64,000 nt of DNA, from positions 1 to 64,000 of the forward strand of contig NZ_JAFMPQ010000019.1 in assembly GCF_020667845.1 (NCBI RefSeq), given 5' to 3'. Origin of the DNA: Cognatishimia sp. F0-27. GTDB lineage: Bacteria; Pseudomonadota; Alphaproteobacteria; Rhodobacterales; Rhodobacteraceae. This document shows positions 8,839-19,813 of this stretch, piece after piece. The number at the start of each line of letters is the position of its first letter. The first letter of the stretch is position 1. Both the position numbers and the translations under genes were made by a program. The notes under the pieces are model-generated. The model worked only from the letters and a program-made list of their open reading frames with translations. It ran no database searches and was not told where the DNA came from.

Positions 8839-10623
8839 ATGCCCAGCTACACCGCCCCGGTCAAAGATCAGATCTTTGTTTTGCACGATGTTCTCAAGAT
8901 CGCCGAGCAGCAGGACGTGCCCGGTTACGACGAGCTCGACCGCGAGACCACCGAAGCGATCCTTGAAGAAGCCGCCAAACTTGCCGAGAACGTGCTGGCG
9001 CCGCTCAACGCGGTTGGCGACGAGCAGGGCTGCACGCTGGAAAACGGCGTTGTGCGCACGCCGAAGGGTTTCAAGGACGCTTTTGACCAGGTGCGCGATG
9101 GCGGCTGGACGGCGCTGGATTGTGATCCGGAATATGGCGGCCAGGGCCTGCCCTACCTGATTTCCACGGCCGTGGGTGAATATTTCTCGGCCGCCAACAT
9201 GGCTTTCAACATGTATCAGGGCCTGACGCATGGCGCCTATAATGCAATCCACGCGCACGGGTCGGACGAGCAGAAGGCGACCTACCTGCCCAAGATGGTG
9301 ACCTGTGAGTGGGGCGGGACGATGAACCTCACCGAGCCCCATTGCGGCACCGATCTGGGGCTGATCCGGACCAAGGCCGTCCCGCAGGAAGACGGCAGCT
9401 ACCAGATCACGGGCAACAAGATCTGGATCTCGGCCGGTGAGCACGACATGTGCGAAAACATCATTCATCTCGTGCTGGCGAAACTGCCCGACGCGCCGGA
9501 AGGCGTGAAGGGGATCTCTCTTTTCATCGTGCCGAAATTCCTTGTCAACGAGGACGGATCGCTCGGCGCGCGCAACAGCCTGTCCTGTGGCGGGCTGGAA
9601 AAGAAGATGGGCATCCACGGCAACGCGACCTGCGTGATGAATTATGACGGCGCGACCGGCTATCTGGTCGGAGAGCCGCACAAAGGCATGCGCGCGATGT
9701 TCACCATGATGAACGAGGCGCGGCTCGGCGTTGGCCTTCAGGGCTATGCGCAGGGTGAGGTCGCCTATCAGAACGCGCTCGGCTTCGCGCAAGAGCGGCT
9801 CCAGGGCCGGGACGTGACGGGTGTGGCCGCGCCGGACAAGCCCGCCGACCCGATCATCGTGCACCCCGATGTCCGTCGCAACCTGATGGACCAGAAGTCG
9901 ATCACCGAGGGCGCGCGCGCTTTCACGTTCTGGGGCGCGTCGCTCATCGATCGCTCGCACCGCGCCGGTGACGATGCCGCAGAAGGCCTGATTTCCCTGC
10001 TGACGCCGGTCATCAAGGGCTTCCTGACCGACAAGGGCTTCGAAACCGCGGTTCTTGCCCAACAAACGCTGGGCGGGTCGGGCTTCACCCGCGAGTGGGG
10101 CATGGAGCAATTTGTGCGTGATGCGCGGATCACCATGATTTACGAGGGCACCAACGGCATCCAGTCTCTCGATCTGGTCGGGCGCAAGCTTGGTCAGGAC
10201 GGCGGCAAGCACGTGATGGCCTTCTTTGAGCTGGTGAAGGGCTTCATCGCCGAGACCAAGGGCAAGGATGCGCAATTCGATGCGCAATTCATCGAACCGC
10301 TCAAGGCTGCGTCGAAGGATCTTCAGGCCGCCGGGATGTATTTCATGCAGAACGGCATGAAGAACCCCAACAACGCGCTTTCTGGGTCGTATGACTTCAT
10401 GCATCTCTTTGGCCATGTCTGTCTTGGGCTGATGTGGGCGCGGATGGCGCTTGCGGCGCAGACCTGTCTGGACGAAGGTGCCTCTGACGTGGCGTTCTAT
10501 CAGACCAAGATCGCGACGGGGCGGTATTACATGGCCCGGCAATTGCCGATGACCGCGACACATCTGGCGCGGATCCAATCGGGCGCGGAGCCGGTCATGG
10601 CCTTGGATGCCGCCAATTTCTAG
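8839..10623 (+). CDS. Acyl-CoA dehydrogenase with C-terminal extension (FadE/DmdC-like)
   Basis: FAD enzyme that introduces the alpha,beta double bond into acyl-CoA, the first step of beta-oxidation. The 594-residue protein has the N-terminal [18 protein letters not shown] block, the middle-domain motifs [13 protein letters not shown] and [10 protein letters not shown], the late [17 protein letters not shown] with the probable catalytic Glu, and an extra C-terminal helical domain typical of the 590-600-residue subgroup. That subgroup includes 3-methylmercaptopropionyl-CoA dehydrogenase (DmdC) of marine roseobacters, so DMSP degradation is an alternative role. The neighbourhood (fadA, fadB) favours general fatty acids. 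The ATG at 8839 follows GGGAGG; the TTG just before it is not needed. Confidence 0.93.
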   Translation: MPSYTAPVKDQIFVLHDVLKIAEQQDVPGYDELDRETTEAILEEAAKLAENVLAPLNAVGDEQGCTLENGVVRTPKGFKDAFDQVRDGGWTALDCDPEYGGQGLPYLISTAVGEYFSAANMAFNMYQGLTHGAYNAIHAHGSDEQKATYLPKMVTCEWGGTMNLTEPHCGTDLGLIRTKAVPQEDGSYQITGNKIWISAGEHDMCENIIHLVLAKLPDAPEGVKGISLFIVPKFLVNEDGSLGARNSLSCGGLEKKMGIHGNATCVMNYDGATGYLVGEPHKGMRAMFTMMNEARLGVGLQGYAQGEVAYQNALGFAQERLQGRDVTGVAAPDKPADPIIVHPDVRRNLMDQKSITEGARAFTFWGASLIDRSHRAGDDAAEGLISLLTPVIKGFLTDKGFETAVLAQQTLGGSGFTREWGMEQFVRDARITMIYEGTNGIQSLDLVGRKLGQDGGKHVMAFFELVKGFIAETKGKDAQFDAQFIEPLKAASKDLQAAGMYFMQNGMKNPNNALSGSYDFMHLFGHVCLGLMWARMALAAQTCLDEGASDVAFYQTKIATGRYYMARQLPMTATHLARIQSGAEPVMALDAANF

Positions 10624-10703
10624 GAACGGGCGCAACCGTTCCCTGCCCATGGCGGCGCCGGCGCTCAGAAACCGGCTCTGCACGACAGCTCAAAAGGACC
10701 GTG

Positions 10704-10916
10704 ATGCCGAAACGATTCCGTCTGACCCGCCGCTTTCCCGTTGCAATGACCGAGGACGGCTATCGCGTCTTGCGGCGGTTCGCCCATGAGGCAGGGTTGG
10801 ACGAGGGCGAGGCACTCTCGTTCCTGTTCGAACATTTCGACAGCGTGACGGATCAGGAAACGCTGGCGGTGAAGTTGAGACAGTTCAACAGCGATCTCGA
10901 CGCCCGCAAACGCTAA
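10704..10916 (+). CDS. Small conserved-looking protein of unknown function
   Basis: A 70-residue hydrophilic protein ([12 protein letters not shown]...) with AAAAGGA upstream and an uninterrupted frame between two acyl-CoA dehydrogenase genes, 17 bases before the second. The N-terminus is basic and the rest helical and acidic ([24 protein letters not shown]). No family was recognised. A GTG lies one codon before the ATG. Position in the operon and codon use like its neighbours support a real gene; a role in fatty-acid metabolism is only implied by context. Confidence 0.65.
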   Translation: MPKRFRLTRRFPVAMTEDGYRVLRRFAHEAGLDEGEALSFLFEHFDSVTDQETLAVKLRQFNSDLDARKR

Positions 10917-10933
10917 GACCGGGGAGGCATGCC

Positions 10934-12073
10934 ATGCCAAGAGACTGGATGACGGATGAGCATACGATGCTCGCCGAGATGACAGCCAAATTCATTGAGA
11001 CCGAATGGGCGCCCCATTTCGAAACCTGGCGAAAGCAGGGTGAAATGGACCGCAGCATCTGGGCACAGGCCGGGGCGCTTGGGCTGCTCTGCCCGTCCGT
11101 GCCCGAAGAATTCGGTGGAGCGGGCGGCGATTTTGGGCATGAGGCGGTGATCTTGCTCGAAGCGTCGCGCGCGAATCTCGCCTCCTGGGGCCACGGCATC
11201 CATTCGGGGATCGTCGCGCATTACGTGCTGGCTTACGGCACCGAAGAGCAAAAGGCGCGGTGGTTGCCGAAAATGGTGTCGGGCGACCTCGTCGGCGCGC
11301 TTGCGATGACGGAGCCGGCCGCTGGGTCCGATGTGCAGGGGATCAAGACCCGCGCGATCCGGGACGGCAATGTCTACCGCTTGTCCGGGCAGAAAACCTT
11401 TATCACCAACGGGCAACACGCCAACCTGATCATCGTGGCCGCCAAGACCGACCCGGCCCAGGGCGCAAAAGGCACCTCGCTTGTGGTTGTCGAGACCGAG
11501 GGCGCCGAAGGCTTCACGCGCGGTCGCAATCTCGACAAGATCGGCATGCACGCGTCCGATACGTCGGAGCTCTTTTTCGACAATGTGCCGATTCCGCCGG
11601 AGAACATCCTTGGCGGCGAAGAAGGCCGTGGCTTTTACCAGATGATGCAGCAATTGCCGCAGGAACGCCTGATCATCGGGTGTGGCGCTGTGGGCGCGAT
11701 GGAAGGCGCGGTTGCGCGCACCATTGCCTATTGCAAGGAGCGCGAGGCGTTCGGTGGCCCGCTGACGCAGTTTCAGAACACCCGCTTCCAGCTAGCGGAA
11801 TGCCAGACCAAGACCACGGTGGCACGGGCCTTCCTTGATGCCTGCATCGCGGAACATCTCGCGGGTGCCCTGACGGTGGAAAAGGCCGCAATGGCGAAAT
11901 ACTGGCTGACCGACACGCAGGGAGAGGTGCTCGATGCCTGCCTGCAATTGCACGGCGGGTATGGGTATATGCAGGAATACGCCATCGGCGAAATGTGGAC
12001 GGATGCGCGTGTGCAACGAATATATGGCGGCACCAACGAGATCATGAAGGAACTGATCGCGCGCGCGCTCTGA
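10934..12073 (+). CDS. Acyl-CoA dehydrogenase (LCAD/IVD-like)
   Basis: A 379-residue flavoprotein of standard length. It has [20 protein letters not shown] and [13 protein letters not shown] (FAD and substrate binding), [23 protein letters not shown], and [39 protein letters not shown] at the C-terminus. The late motif reads YGGTNE rather than YEGT, as in long-chain and isovaleryl-CoA dehydrogenases, where the catalytic Glu sits earlier. A GGGGAGG site lies 6 bases before the ATG. It follows the small gene in the same operon. Confidence 0.93.
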   Translation: MPRDWMTDEHTMLAEMTAKFIETEWAPHFETWRKQGEMDRSIWAQAGALGLLCPSVPEEFGGAGGDFGHEAVILLEASRANLASWGHGIHSGIVAHYVLAYGTEEQKARWLPKMVSGDLVGALAMTEPAAGSDVQGIKTRAIRDGNVYRLSGQKTFITNGQHANLIIVAAKTDPAQGAKGTSLVVVETEGAEGFTRGRNLDKIGMHASDTSELFFDNVPIPPENILGGEEGRGFYQMMQQLPQERLIIGCGAVGAMEGAVARTIAYCKEREAFGGPLTQFQNTRFQLAECQTKTTVARAFLDACIAEHLAGALTVEKAAMAKYWLTDTQGEVLDACLQLHGGYGYMQEYAIGEMWTDARVQRIYGGTNEIMKELIARAL

Positions 12074-12480
12074 TAGGCGACCGGACCTGTCTGGACGGCC
12101 GCAAGGCTTCTTCAGGAGTTGACTTGGCAAGATGAAGGGACCGCATATCGAACCCTTGAAAGGCAGCACGGGCAGCAATCGGTCCACCCTCCAGACCTGC
12201 GATCCGATCCCATGCGGCCACAGGCAGAAGGAGGGGCTTCACCTTGCACGCCGCGCGGCACTCCAGTCGACGACGCAGAACCAGATTAAGACGAGGTCGG
12301 TAAATGACAGGTAAAGGGCACATGAGCGCGTCCACAAAGCCATCAAACAAAGATTTGCGCCCCGGCACGCCGGCCTTTTACCCCCAAGCGGCGCGGATGC
12401 TCGGATTGCCCCTCCGCTGCCGCGGATGATGACCGTCCCGGCACATGCCGGAAACACGCAACAAGGAAAGATCAATCGCG
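12074..12480. other. Intergenic region without recognised features
   Basis: A 407-base gap within the fatty-acid oxidation cluster. Short open frames on both strands lack ribosome sites and family features. A second promoter for the GST-fadA-fadB genes may be here, but no clear consensus was seen. Confidence 0.5.
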
Positions 12481-13119
12481 ATGACCATGACACTCTACTG
12501 CTTTGGTGAATCCGGAAACGCTTACAAGGCCGCGTTGCCGCTGAGCCTGTCCGGCCTCGGATGGCGCGCGCAAAAGGTCGACTTCTTCGGCGGCGAAACC
12601 CGGTCGGATGCATACCGCTCGGAAGTCAACGAGATGGGCGAAGCCCCGGTGCTTGTGGACGGGGAGACGCGTCTGACCCAATCCGGCGTCATCCAGATGT
12701 ATATCAGCGAAAAATCCGGAAAGTTCGGCGGCACCACCCCGGAGGAAGCGCGCGAGATCATGCGTTGGGTCTTCTGGGACAACCACAAACTGTCGAGCCA
12801 GGCGGGGATGCTGCGGTTCCTGATGAACTTCCTGCCCGAAGACAAGCGCCCACAAGAAGTGATCGCGTTCACCCAAGGCCGGCTCAAGGCCGCGTATACG
12901 GTTCTGAACGCACATCTTCAGGGGCGTGACTGGATCGTCGGCACCGGGCCGAGCAATGCCGATTTCTCCTGCTGCGGCTATCTCTTCTATCTCGAGCCCT
13001 TTGGGTTCGATCGCGCCGAATGGCCGGAGATCGACCGCTGGCTGGGCAATATCCAGAGCCTCGATGGCTGGAAACACCCCTATGACCTGATGCCCGGATC
13101 CCCCGCTGATCGGGCCTGA
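12481..13119 (+). CDS. Glutathione S-transferase family protein
   Basis: A 212-residue cytosolic GST-like protein. The N-terminal thioredoxin-like half begins MTMTLYCFGESGNAYKAALPLSLSGL and contains EAPVLVDGETRLTQSGVIQMYISEK, the glutathione-binding beta-alpha segment; the C-terminal half is all-helical with GRDWIVGTGPSNADFSCCGYLFYLEPF. The ATG at 12481 follows a weak AAGGAAAG. It lies 14 bases before fadA, so co-transcription is likely. A specific substrate cannot be read; GST genes beside beta-oxidation genes may handle reactive acyl or aldehyde products. Confidence 0.88.
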   Translation: MTMTLYCFGESGNAYKAALPLSLSGLGWRAQKVDFFGGETRSDAYRSEVNEMGEAPVLVDGETRLTQSGVIQMYISEKSGKFGGTTPEEAREIMRWVFWDNHKLSSQAGMLRFLMNFLPEDKRPQEVIAFTQGRLKAAYTVLNAHLQGRDWIVGTGPSNADFSCCGYLFYLEPFGFDRAEWPEIDRWLGNIQSLDGWKHPYDLMPGSPADRA

Positions 13120-13133
13120 CAGAGGAAATGACG

Positions 13134-14345
13134 ATGACCGAAGCCTATATTTACGACGCCGTGCGCACACCGCGTGGCAAAGGCCGCAAGGATGGCAGCC
13201 TGCATGAGGTGACAAGCCTGCGCCTGTCCGCGCTCACCATGAACGCCCTCAAGGACCGCAACGGGCTCGAAGGCCACGCGGTCGAGGACGTGATCTGGGG
13301 CAATGTCACCCAAGTGGGCGAACAGGGCGGATGCCTTGCGCGCTCGGCCGTGCTGGCCTCCGATCTCGACGAGTCGATCCCCGGCCTGGCGATCAACCGC
13401 TTTTGCGCCTCAGGCATGGAGGCGGTGAACCTGGCGGCCAACCAGGTGCGTGGTGGCGCGGGCGCGGCCTATATCGCAGGTGGGGTCGAGATGATGGGGC
13501 GCGTTGCCATGGGCAGCGACGGCGCCGCCATTGCCGTCGACCCGAGCCTTGCGATGGAGAGCTATTTTGTTCCGCAGGGTATTTCGGCCGACATCATCGC
13601 CACCGAATACGGCTTCTCGCGTGATGACGCCGACATGCTTGCCGTGGCCTCCCAACAGCGTGCCGCAGCAGCATGGGCGGACAAGCGGTTCGAGAAATCG
13701 GTGGTCCCGGTCACGGATCGCAACGGCCTGACCATCCTCGACACGGACGAATACATGCGCCCGGGCACCGACATGCAGAGCCTTGGCGGGCTGAAGCCGG
13801 CTTTCAAGGACATGGGCGAGACCATGCCCGGTTTCGACAACATCGCGTTGATGAAATACCCGCATCTCGAGCGGATCAACCACATCCACCACGCCGGCAA
13901 TTCATCGGGCATCGTCGATGGAGCGGCGGGGGTGCTGATCGGCAACGAAGCGTTCGGACAGGCCTATGGCCTCACGCCGCGCGCGCGCATCAAGGCCACC
14001 GCCAAGATCGGGACCGACCCGACCATCATGCTCACCGGGCCGGTGCCGGTCACCGAGAAAATTCTCGCGGAAGCGGGCATGAGCATTTCCGACATCGACC
14101 TGTTCGAGGTCAATGAGGCCTTCGCCTCGGTCGTTCTGCGTTTCATGCAGGCCTTTGACGTCGATCATGACAAGGTCAACGTCAATGGCGGCTCCATCGC
14201 GATGGGCCACCCGCTCGGGGCCACCGGCGCAATCATCATCGGCACGCTTCTCGATGAGCTTGAACGCACCGGCAAGGGCACCGGCCTTGCCACCCTGTGC
14301 ATCGCATCGGGCATGGGGGCGGCCACCATCATCGAACGGGTCTGA
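13134..14345 (+). CDS. fadA: Acetyl-CoA acyltransferase (3-ketoacyl-CoA thiolase)
   Basis: Cleaves 3-ketoacyl-CoA to acetyl-CoA plus a shortened acyl-CoA, the last beta-oxidation step. The 403-residue thiolase has the nucleophilic Cys in [28 protein letters not shown] with the catalytic His, and the second Cys in [11 protein letters not shown]. Two in-frame ATGs lie at 13128 and 13134; the second is better spaced from AGAGGAA. It is followed after 6 bases by the NTF2-like genes and then fadB, so a multifunctional alpha2-beta2 complex with FadB is likely. Confidence 0.95.
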   Translation: MTEAYIYDAVRTPRGKGRKDGSLHEVTSLRLSALTMNALKDRNGLEGHAVEDVIWGNVTQVGEQGGCLARSAVLASDLDESIPGLAINRFCASGMEAVNLAANQVRGGAGAAYIAGGVEMMGRVAMGSDGAAIAVDPSLAMESYFVPQGISADIIATEYGFSRDDADMLAVASQQRAAAAWADKRFEKSVVPVTDRNGLTILDTDEYMRPGTDMQSLGGLKPAFKDMGETMPGFDNIALMKYPHLERINHIHHAGNSSGIVDGAAGVLIGNEAFGQAYGLTPRARIKATAKIGTDPTIMLTGPVPVTEKILAEAGMSISDIDLFEVNEAFASVVLRFMQAFDVDHDKVNVNGGSIAMGHPLGATGAIIIGTLLDELERTGKGTGLATLCIASGMGAATIIERV

Positions 14346-14351
14346 GCCCAC

Positions 14352-15290
14352 ATGACAACGGCAGAGCAAAATGCTGAAGCGTTCAGGATCGCGAAACGCA
14401 TCCTCGACTCCACCACCGCCTGTTTCCTGTCAGGCGATGCGGAGCAGTTCGCGGATCATTTTGCCCTGCCCCAGCTTCTCGGCACGGTCGAGGGCTCGCG
14501 GCTCGTGAGGACGCGCGACGATCTGATCGAAACCTTCGGAAAAGCGCGCGAATACTTTGCCAACCACAGCATCGTGCGCATCGAGCGCGAGGTCGAGACC
14601 GCGCTTTTTGACGGGCCCGATCTGATCCGGCAGTCTTATCTCAGCCGCTACTTGAGCGGCAGCGACAGCGTGGAACAGAGGTTTTCCAGCTACTCGGTGC
14701 TGCAACGGCTCGGAGGTCAATGGAAAGTCGTGTCCAACCTGTTGGCGATGCAAGACCGCCCTGCCCATCAGCAGGTGATCTTGGGTGCGAAAAAGCCCGA
14801 TGCTGTGACCTTTGACAACACCACCAAGCCGCCATCTCACGTTGCCGAGATCTTTCAAAACCTGCTCGACGGGTTGACCGAAGCCTATATGGAAGGCGAT
14901 TTTGACAAGCTGTGCGCGCGGGTCCAGTTCCCGCTGTTCATGCAGATGCCGGAATACTCCATGGTGATGCCGGACCGGCGGGCCATGCGTGAGGACTTCG
15001 AGCGCTATCGCTCCGAAATTGCCATGCTCGGCGTGACCGACATCATTCGCACGGTCAAATCCGCCGACATGCTCGGAGATGGCTGCATTCACGGCGTTTT
15101 CCGCAGTTACGTGCTGTCGGACACGGTGCTGGCACGGCCGTCCTATGTCTCGGCGATGACATTGCATCAAGGAGACGACAAGCGCTGGCGCGCCGCGACG
15201 ATCCTGCACCCGATGGGTCATTTTCTGCGCGACCACGCCGGCCCCACGGGCCGGCCAAGGGCAGGGAGGACAGACAAGCATGACGTTTGA
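14352..15290 (+). CDS. Unknown protein with two NTF2-like units
   Basis: A 312-residue protein that I do not recognise as a named family. It appears to contain two related halves. The first has [45 protein letters not shown], the second [46 protein letters not shown]; each ends in an aromatic sheet region. The pattern is SnoaL/NTF2-like cone folds, which serve as small-molecule pockets or dimer modules. It is tightly packed between fadA (6 bases) and a third, shorter homologue (11-base overlap), which makes a role in acyl-CoA metabolism plausible but unproven. Confidence 0.7.
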   Translation: MTTAEQNAEAFRIAKRILDSTTACFLSGDAEQFADHFALPQLLGTVEGSRLVRTRDDLIETFGKAREYFANHSIVRIEREVETALFDGPDLIRQSYLSRYLSGSDSVEQRFSSYSVLQRLGGQWKVVSNLLAMQDRPAHQQVILGAKKPDAVTFDNTTKPPSHVAEIFQNLLDGLTEAYMEGDFDKLCARVQFPLFMQMPEYSMVMPDRRAMREDFERYRSEIAMLGVTDIIRTVKSADMLGDGCIHGVFRSYVLSDTVLARPSYVSAMTLHQGDDKRWRAATILHPMGHFLRDHAGPTGRPRAGRTDKHDV

Positions 15291-15714
15291 CGAGACCGAA
15301 TTTGCAGCCTTCCTTGACGATATCAGCAGGCCCTTCCTCGAGCGTGACATCACGCGCTGGCGCGCCCGGATGATCCTGCCGTTTTCGATGGTCACGGCAA
15401 CAGGGCCGGTTCTGCTCGAGACCGAGGCCGATGTGGAGCGCAACTTCAATCTCTACCTCACGGCCAGTGACGTGATGCACCTGACGAATGTCGTCCGCGC
15501 ACCGCTCTCGGCGGAGCTGTGTTTCGACGGCACCGTGATCGCGACCTACAAGACCGAACTCATCAGCAATTCGCAACGTGTGACGGCGCCCTATACGGCG
15601 TCGGCGCTGATGCATCCAACATCGGACGGCTGGAAAATGTCGTCCATCCTCAATGCAAGAGGCCACCATGACTGGACCGGCCAGCACCCACAAATGACGG
15701 GAGACAAGACATGA
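15280..15714 (+). CDS. Unknown single-unit NTF2-like protein
   Basis: A 144-residue protein that repeats the unit of its upstream neighbour (LDDISRPFLERDITRWRARMILPFSMVTATGPVLLETEADVERNFNLY, then a beta-rich half). Its start overlaps the preceding gene by 11 bases and its end overlaps fadB by 4 bases (ATGA), so translation of all three is coupled. No catalytic motif is evident. Likely a partner or duplicate of the preceding protein. Confidence 0.7.
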   Translation: MTFDETEFAAFLDDISRPFLERDITRWRARMILPFSMVTATGPVLLETEADVERNFNLYLTASDVMHLTNVVRAPLSAELCFDGTVIATYKTELISNSQRVTAPYTASALMHPTSDGWKMSSILNARGHHDWTGQHPQMTGDKT

Positions 15715-17909
15715 CCGATTTCACAATGGAAACCGGCAGCGACGGCGTAGCGGTGATCACGTGGGACGTGGACGGCAAATCCATGAACGTGCTCAGCCTG
15801 GAAGGCCTGGAAACGCTGGACCGGCTGATCGACGACGCGCTGGCCGACGAGGCCGTCAAGGGCATCGTGCTCACCTCGGGCAAAGACAGCTTTGCCGCTG
15901 GCATGGATCTCAACATCATCGCCAAGATGAAAGACATGGCCGGAGACGACCCCGCACGCGGCGTGTTCGAGGGCGTGATGGACATGCATCGTGTCCTGCG
16001 CAAGATCGAGCGCGCGGGCATGGACCCCAAGACGAACAAGGGCGGCAAGCCGATCGCTTCCGCCCTGCCGGGCACGGCGCTTGGCATCGGGCTGGAACTG
16101 CCGCTTGCAACGCATCGTATCTTTGTCGCCGACAACGCCAAGGCCAAGATCGGCCTGCCGGAGATCATGGTCGGGATCTTCCCCGGTGCCGGCGGCACGA
16201 CCCGGCTCGTCCGCAAGATGGGCGCGATGGCGGCCTCTCCCTTCCTGCTGGAAGGCAAGACGGTGGAGCCCGCCAAGGCCAAGGCTGCCGGGATCGTGGA
16301 CGAGGTCGTGTCCGATCCTCTGGCTGCGGCGAAGGCGTGGGTGCTTGACGCCAAGGACGCCGATTTGCTCAAGCCGTGGGATGCCAAGGGCTACAAGATG
16401 CCCGGTGGCGCCCCCTATCACCCGGCCGGTTTCATGACCTTTGTCGGGGCTTCCGCCATGGTCAACAGCAAGACCAAGGGCGTCTATCCGGCCGCCAAGG
16501 CGCTCTTGTCCGCCGTCTACGAGGGCGCGCTGGTGCCGTTCGATACCGCTCTCAAGATCGAAGCGCGCTGGTTTACCTCCGTTCTGATGAACCCGTCCTC
16601 CGGCGCGATGATCCGGTCGCTTTTCATCAACAAGGGCGCGCTGGAGAAAGGCGCCGTGCGCCCTGCTGACGTGCCTGATCAGCAGGTCAAGAAGGTCGGC
16701 GTGCTCGGCGCGGGCATGATGGGTGCCGGCATAGCGCTGGTTTCTGCGCAGGCCGGGATCGATGTCGTGTTGCTCGACCGCGATCAGGACGCGGCGGATC
16801 GCGGCAAGGCCTATTCCGAAACCTATGCGGCCAAAGGTGTGAGCCGAAAGAAGATCACGCAGGACAAGGCCGACGCGATGCTGGCCCGGATCGAGGCGAC
16901 CACGGCCTATGAGGCGCTTGCCGATTGCGATCTGATCGTCGAGGCGGTTTTCGAGGACCCCGCGGTGAAGGCCGAGGTCACCAAGGCGGTGGACGCGGTC
17001 ACAAACAACGACTGCATCTTTGCAACCAACACGTCGACCCTGCCAATCTCGGAGTTGGCAAAGGCGTCCAAGAATCCGGAACAGTTCATCGGCATCCATT
17101 TCTTCTCTCCTGTAGAGAAGATGCTTCTGGTGGAGATCATTCGCGGGAAAGCCACCGGAGACCGGGCCGTCGCCAAGGCGCTCGACTTCGTCCGGCAGAT
17201 CCGCAAGACGCCGATCGTGGTCAACGATGCGCGCTTTTTCTATGCCAACCGCTGCATCATCCCCTACATCAACGAAGGCATTCGCATGGTGAAGGAGGGC
17301 GTGGCCCCCGCCCTGATCGAGAATGCCGCCAAGATGGTCGGCATGCCGCTTGGACCGCTCCAGCTTGTGGATGAAACCTCCATTGACCTCGGCGCCAAGA
17401 TTGCGCGCGCAACCAAGGCCGCGATGGGTGATGCCTATCCCGATGAGGCCGTGGACGAGGTGATCTTCTGGATGGAGGCGCAAGGCCGGTTGGGCCGCAA
17501 AGCGGGCAAAGGCTTTTACGACTATGACGAGAAGGGCAAACGACAGGGGCTCTCGCAAGCGGTCGCCGCTCAATACCCACAGGCCGCCACCCAGCCCGAG
17601 CTTCTCGAGGTGCAGCACCGTCTGCTCTTCGTACAATCGCTCGAAGCGGTGCGCGCGCTGGAGGACGGCGTGTTGATGGATATCCGTGAGGGCGATGTGG
17701 GCGCGATCCTCGGATGGGGCTTTGCGCCCTGGTCGGGGGGGCCGCTGAGCTGGCTCGACATGATCGGCGCGCCCTATGCCGCCGAGCGCTGCGACGCCTT
17801 GAGCGCAGCCCATGGCGCGCGGTTTGCCTGCCCGGACCTGCTGCGCGACATGGCCGACAAGAACCAGAGCTTCTACGGCAGGTTCGGCGAGACCTCGGCG
17901 GCCGCCTGA
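15711..17909 (+). CDS. fadB: Enoyl-CoA hydratase / 3-hydroxyacyl-CoA dehydrogenase fusion
   Basis: Catalyses the two middle steps of beta-oxidation. The 732-residue protein starts with a crotonase domain (about 1-200; GKDSFAAGMDLN oxyanion loop, IGLPEIMVGIFPGAGGTTRL). A 3-hydroxyacyl-CoA dehydrogenase follows (about 320-720) with the NAD site VGVLGAGMMGAGIALVSAQAG, NTSTLPISELA, IGIHFFSPVEKM and the C-terminal GRKAGKGFYDYD. The length matches FadB/FadJ. Its start overlaps the NTF2-like gene by ATGA, and an intrinsic terminator follows 25 bases after the stop. Confidence 0.95.
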   Translation: MTDFTMETGSDGVAVITWDVDGKSMNVLSLEGLETLDRLIDDALADEAVKGIVLTSGKDSFAAGMDLNIIAKMKDMAGDDPARGVFEGVMDMHRVLRKIERAGMDPKTNKGGKPIASALPGTALGIGLELPLATHRIFVADNAKAKIGLPEIMVGIFPGAGGTTRLVRKMGAMAASPFLLEGKTVEPAKAKAAGIVDEVVSDPLAAAKAWVLDAKDADLLKPWDAKGYKMPGGAPYHPAGFMTFVGASAMVNSKTKGVYPAAKALLSAVYEGALVPFDTALKIEARWFTSVLMNPSSGAMIRSLFINKGALEKGAVRPADVPDQQVKKVGVLGAGMMGAGIALVSAQAGIDVVLLDRDQDAADRGKAYSETYAAKGVSRKKITQDKADAMLARIEATTAYEALADCDLIVEAVFEDPAVKAEVTKAVDAVTNNDCIFATNTSTLPISELAKASKNPEQFIGIHFFSPVEKMLLVEIIRGKATGDRAVAKALDFVRQIRKTPIVVNDARFFYANRCIIPYINEGIRMVKEGVAPALIENAAKMVGMPLGPLQLVDETSIDLGAKIARATKAAMGDAYPDEAVDEVIFWMEAQGRLGRKAGKGFYDYDEKGKRQGLSQAVAAQYPQAATQPELLEVQHRLLFVQSLEAVRALEDGVLMDIREGDVGAILGWGFAPWSGGPLSWLDMIGAPYAAERCDALSAAHGARFACPDLLRDMADKNQSFYGRFGETSAAA

Positions 17910-17934
17910 CCGGCCTCTCCGGGCGTCGACACCG

Positions 17935-17963
17935 GGCGCGGCCTGTCACGGGCCGCGCCTTTT
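17935..17963 (+). terminator. Intrinsic terminator after fadB
   Basis: A perfect 9-base stem (GGCGCGGCC / GGCCGCGCC) with a 7-base loop is followed by TTTT. It ends the fadA-fadB transcript before the ligase gene, which would then need its own promoter in 17964-18020 or depend on read-through. Confidence 0.8.
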
Positions 17964-18031
17964 CGCATCTGGGCCTTTCACCGCGCGGCGTGCTTTTGTA
18001 GCCTTTGCGCACAGGCAGAAGGGGGAGCGTG

Positions 18032-19546
18032 ATGAACACAGCCGAGTGGCTGGAGCGGTCTGCCGCGAGGGCGGGACCGAGTCCGGCTCTGTTTTCCGGT
18101 CAGATGCCGGTTTGCGATTATCACGGGTTTCGGGACAGGGCCGCGGCATTCGGGGTCTGGCTTCGCGACAACGGTGTTAATCCGGGCGACCGGGTGGCTC
18201 TCTTTTCGCGCAATACGCCCAACTACCTGATCGCGCTATACGGTCTCTGGTATGCCGGTGCGGCCGCCGTGCCCATCAATGCCAAGCTGCACCCGCGCGA
18301 AGCGGCCTGGATCCTGAACGATGCCGGGGCTTGTTGCGTGTTTGCATCCGAATTGGAGGCGGCGCGCCTGAGTGAAGAGGCGCCCTGCCCGGTGCACCGG
18401 CTCGACGATCCCGGTTTTGAGGCAATCACGCGAGGCGCAGGACCGGCGCCGTGTTCGCGGAGCGCTGAAGACCTCGCCTGGCTTTTCTATACCTCCGGCA
18501 CGACCGGCACACCGAAAGGTGTCCAGATCACCCACGGCATGATCACCGCCATGTCGCTCTGTTACCCGGTCGACGTTGATCCCGTCTCGCCCGCGGATGG
18601 CGCGTTTTACGCCGCTCCGATGAGCCACGGGGCGGGTCTTTATGCGCCGATCCATGTGCGTCAGGCGGCACGCCACATCGTGCCGCTGTCCGGCGGCTTC
18701 AATCCCCAGGAGGTGCTGGAGGCAGGTCGGACGCAAGGACCATTGTCGATGTTCATGGCACCAACCATGGTGCAGCGCCTTGTGCACGCGGCCGAGGCAA
18801 CCGGTGCGGACGGCACCGGGCTGCGCACAATCGTCTATGGGGGCGGGCCGATGTATCGCGCGGACATCGAGCGCGCGGTGGCGGTGCTCGGTCCCCGCTT
18901 CGTTCAGATCTATGGCCAAGGTGAATGTCCGATGGCGATTTCTGCCCTGTCGCGCGAGGATGTTGCCGACAGGACGGGCCCGCGATGGGCAGAGCGGCTG
19001 GAATCCGTTGGACGTGCGCAATCCGCCGTATCGATCGCGATTGGCGATGCGGAGGGGCGGATATTGCCGCCAGGCTCGATCGGAGAGATCATGGTCCGGG
19101 GCACACCGGTCATGACGGGCTATTGGAACAATCCGGATGCCACGGCCCGAACGATCCGCGACGGATGGCTCATGACCGGTGATGTGGGGCGGCTCGACGC
19201 GGATGGCTATCTGACACTTCAGGACCGCTCCAAGGACGTCATCATCTCCGGCGGCACCAATATCTATCCCCGAGAAGTGGAGGAAGCGCTGTTGCATCAC
19301 CCCGGGGTCGTGGAATGCGCGGTGGTCGGCCAGCCTTCCTCGGAATGGGGCGAGGATATCGTGGCCTTCGTTGTCGCAGAAGAGGCCAATTCCGTCTCCA
19401 CGGAGAGCCTCGATGCGCATTGCCTTGCGCGAATTGCGCGCTTCAAGCGGCCCAAGCGTTACCGCTTCGTCACCTCTCTGCCAAAGAACAATTACGGCAA
19501 GATCCTCAAGACCGCGCTGCGTGCGCAGCTTGAAAACAATACATAA
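18032..19546 (+). CDS. AMP-forming acyl-CoA synthetase
   Basis: Activates a carboxylic acid to acyl-CoA with ATP. The 504-residue ANL enzyme shows the P-loop FYTSGTTGTPKGVQITH, IYGQGECP, GYWNNPDATARTIRDGWLMTGDVGRLDADGYLTLQDRSKD (hinge Asp) and the C-terminal catalytic Lys region KNNYGKILK. The ATG at 18032 follows GGGGGAG. A position behind fadB suggests feeding fatty or short-chain acids into the preceding pathway; the acid is not predictable. It is convergent with the sensor kinase gene. Confidence 0.9.
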   Translation: MNTAEWLERSAARAGPSPALFSGQMPVCDYHGFRDRAAAFGVWLRDNGVNPGDRVALFSRNTPNYLIALYGLWYAGAAAVPINAKLHPREAAWILNDAGACCVFASELEAARLSEEAPCPVHRLDDPGFEAITRGAGPAPCSRSAEDLAWLFYTSGTTGTPKGVQITHGMITAMSLCYPVDVDPVSPADGAFYAAPMSHGAGLYAPIHVRQAARHIVPLSGGFNPQEVLEAGRTQGPLSMFMAPTMVQRLVHAAEATGADGTGLRTIVYGGGPMYRADIERAVAVLGPRFVQIYGQGECPMAISALSREDVADRTGPRWAERLESVGRAQSAVSIAIGDAEGRILPPGSIGEIMVRGTPVMTGYWNNPDATARTIRDGWLMTGDVGRLDADGYLTLQDRSKDVIISGGTNIYPREVEEALLHHPGVVECAVVGQPSSEWGEDIVAFVVAEEANSVSTESLDAHCLARIARFKRPKRYRFVTSLPKNNYGKILKTALRAQLENNT

Positions 19547-19813
19547 CGCTCGACTTCCAGAGCGCGCCACTGGACCGGCATCGCGATGGGTCGCGCCTCG
19601 GTCGCCGTCGTTCGCCGGTCCGGGAGATGTTGAAATGTCTGTGCCGGGGCGTGCCTGTGATCGGGCAACTGCGGTTCGGATGGTGTCAGTGCAATCCACC
19701 GTGGGCGTGGCGCCAGTCATCACCGTGTTGCGCGTGCGGGAGGTGCGAAATGACCGGGGCCGAGCAGTAGGCTCAAACCAAAAGCGCCCCGCCCCAAGAG
19801 CACGGTCAGCCGC

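Noticed and set aside
8722-10683. A 653-residue minus-strand open frame
   Set aside because: Mirror frame of the acyl-CoA dehydrogenase gene.
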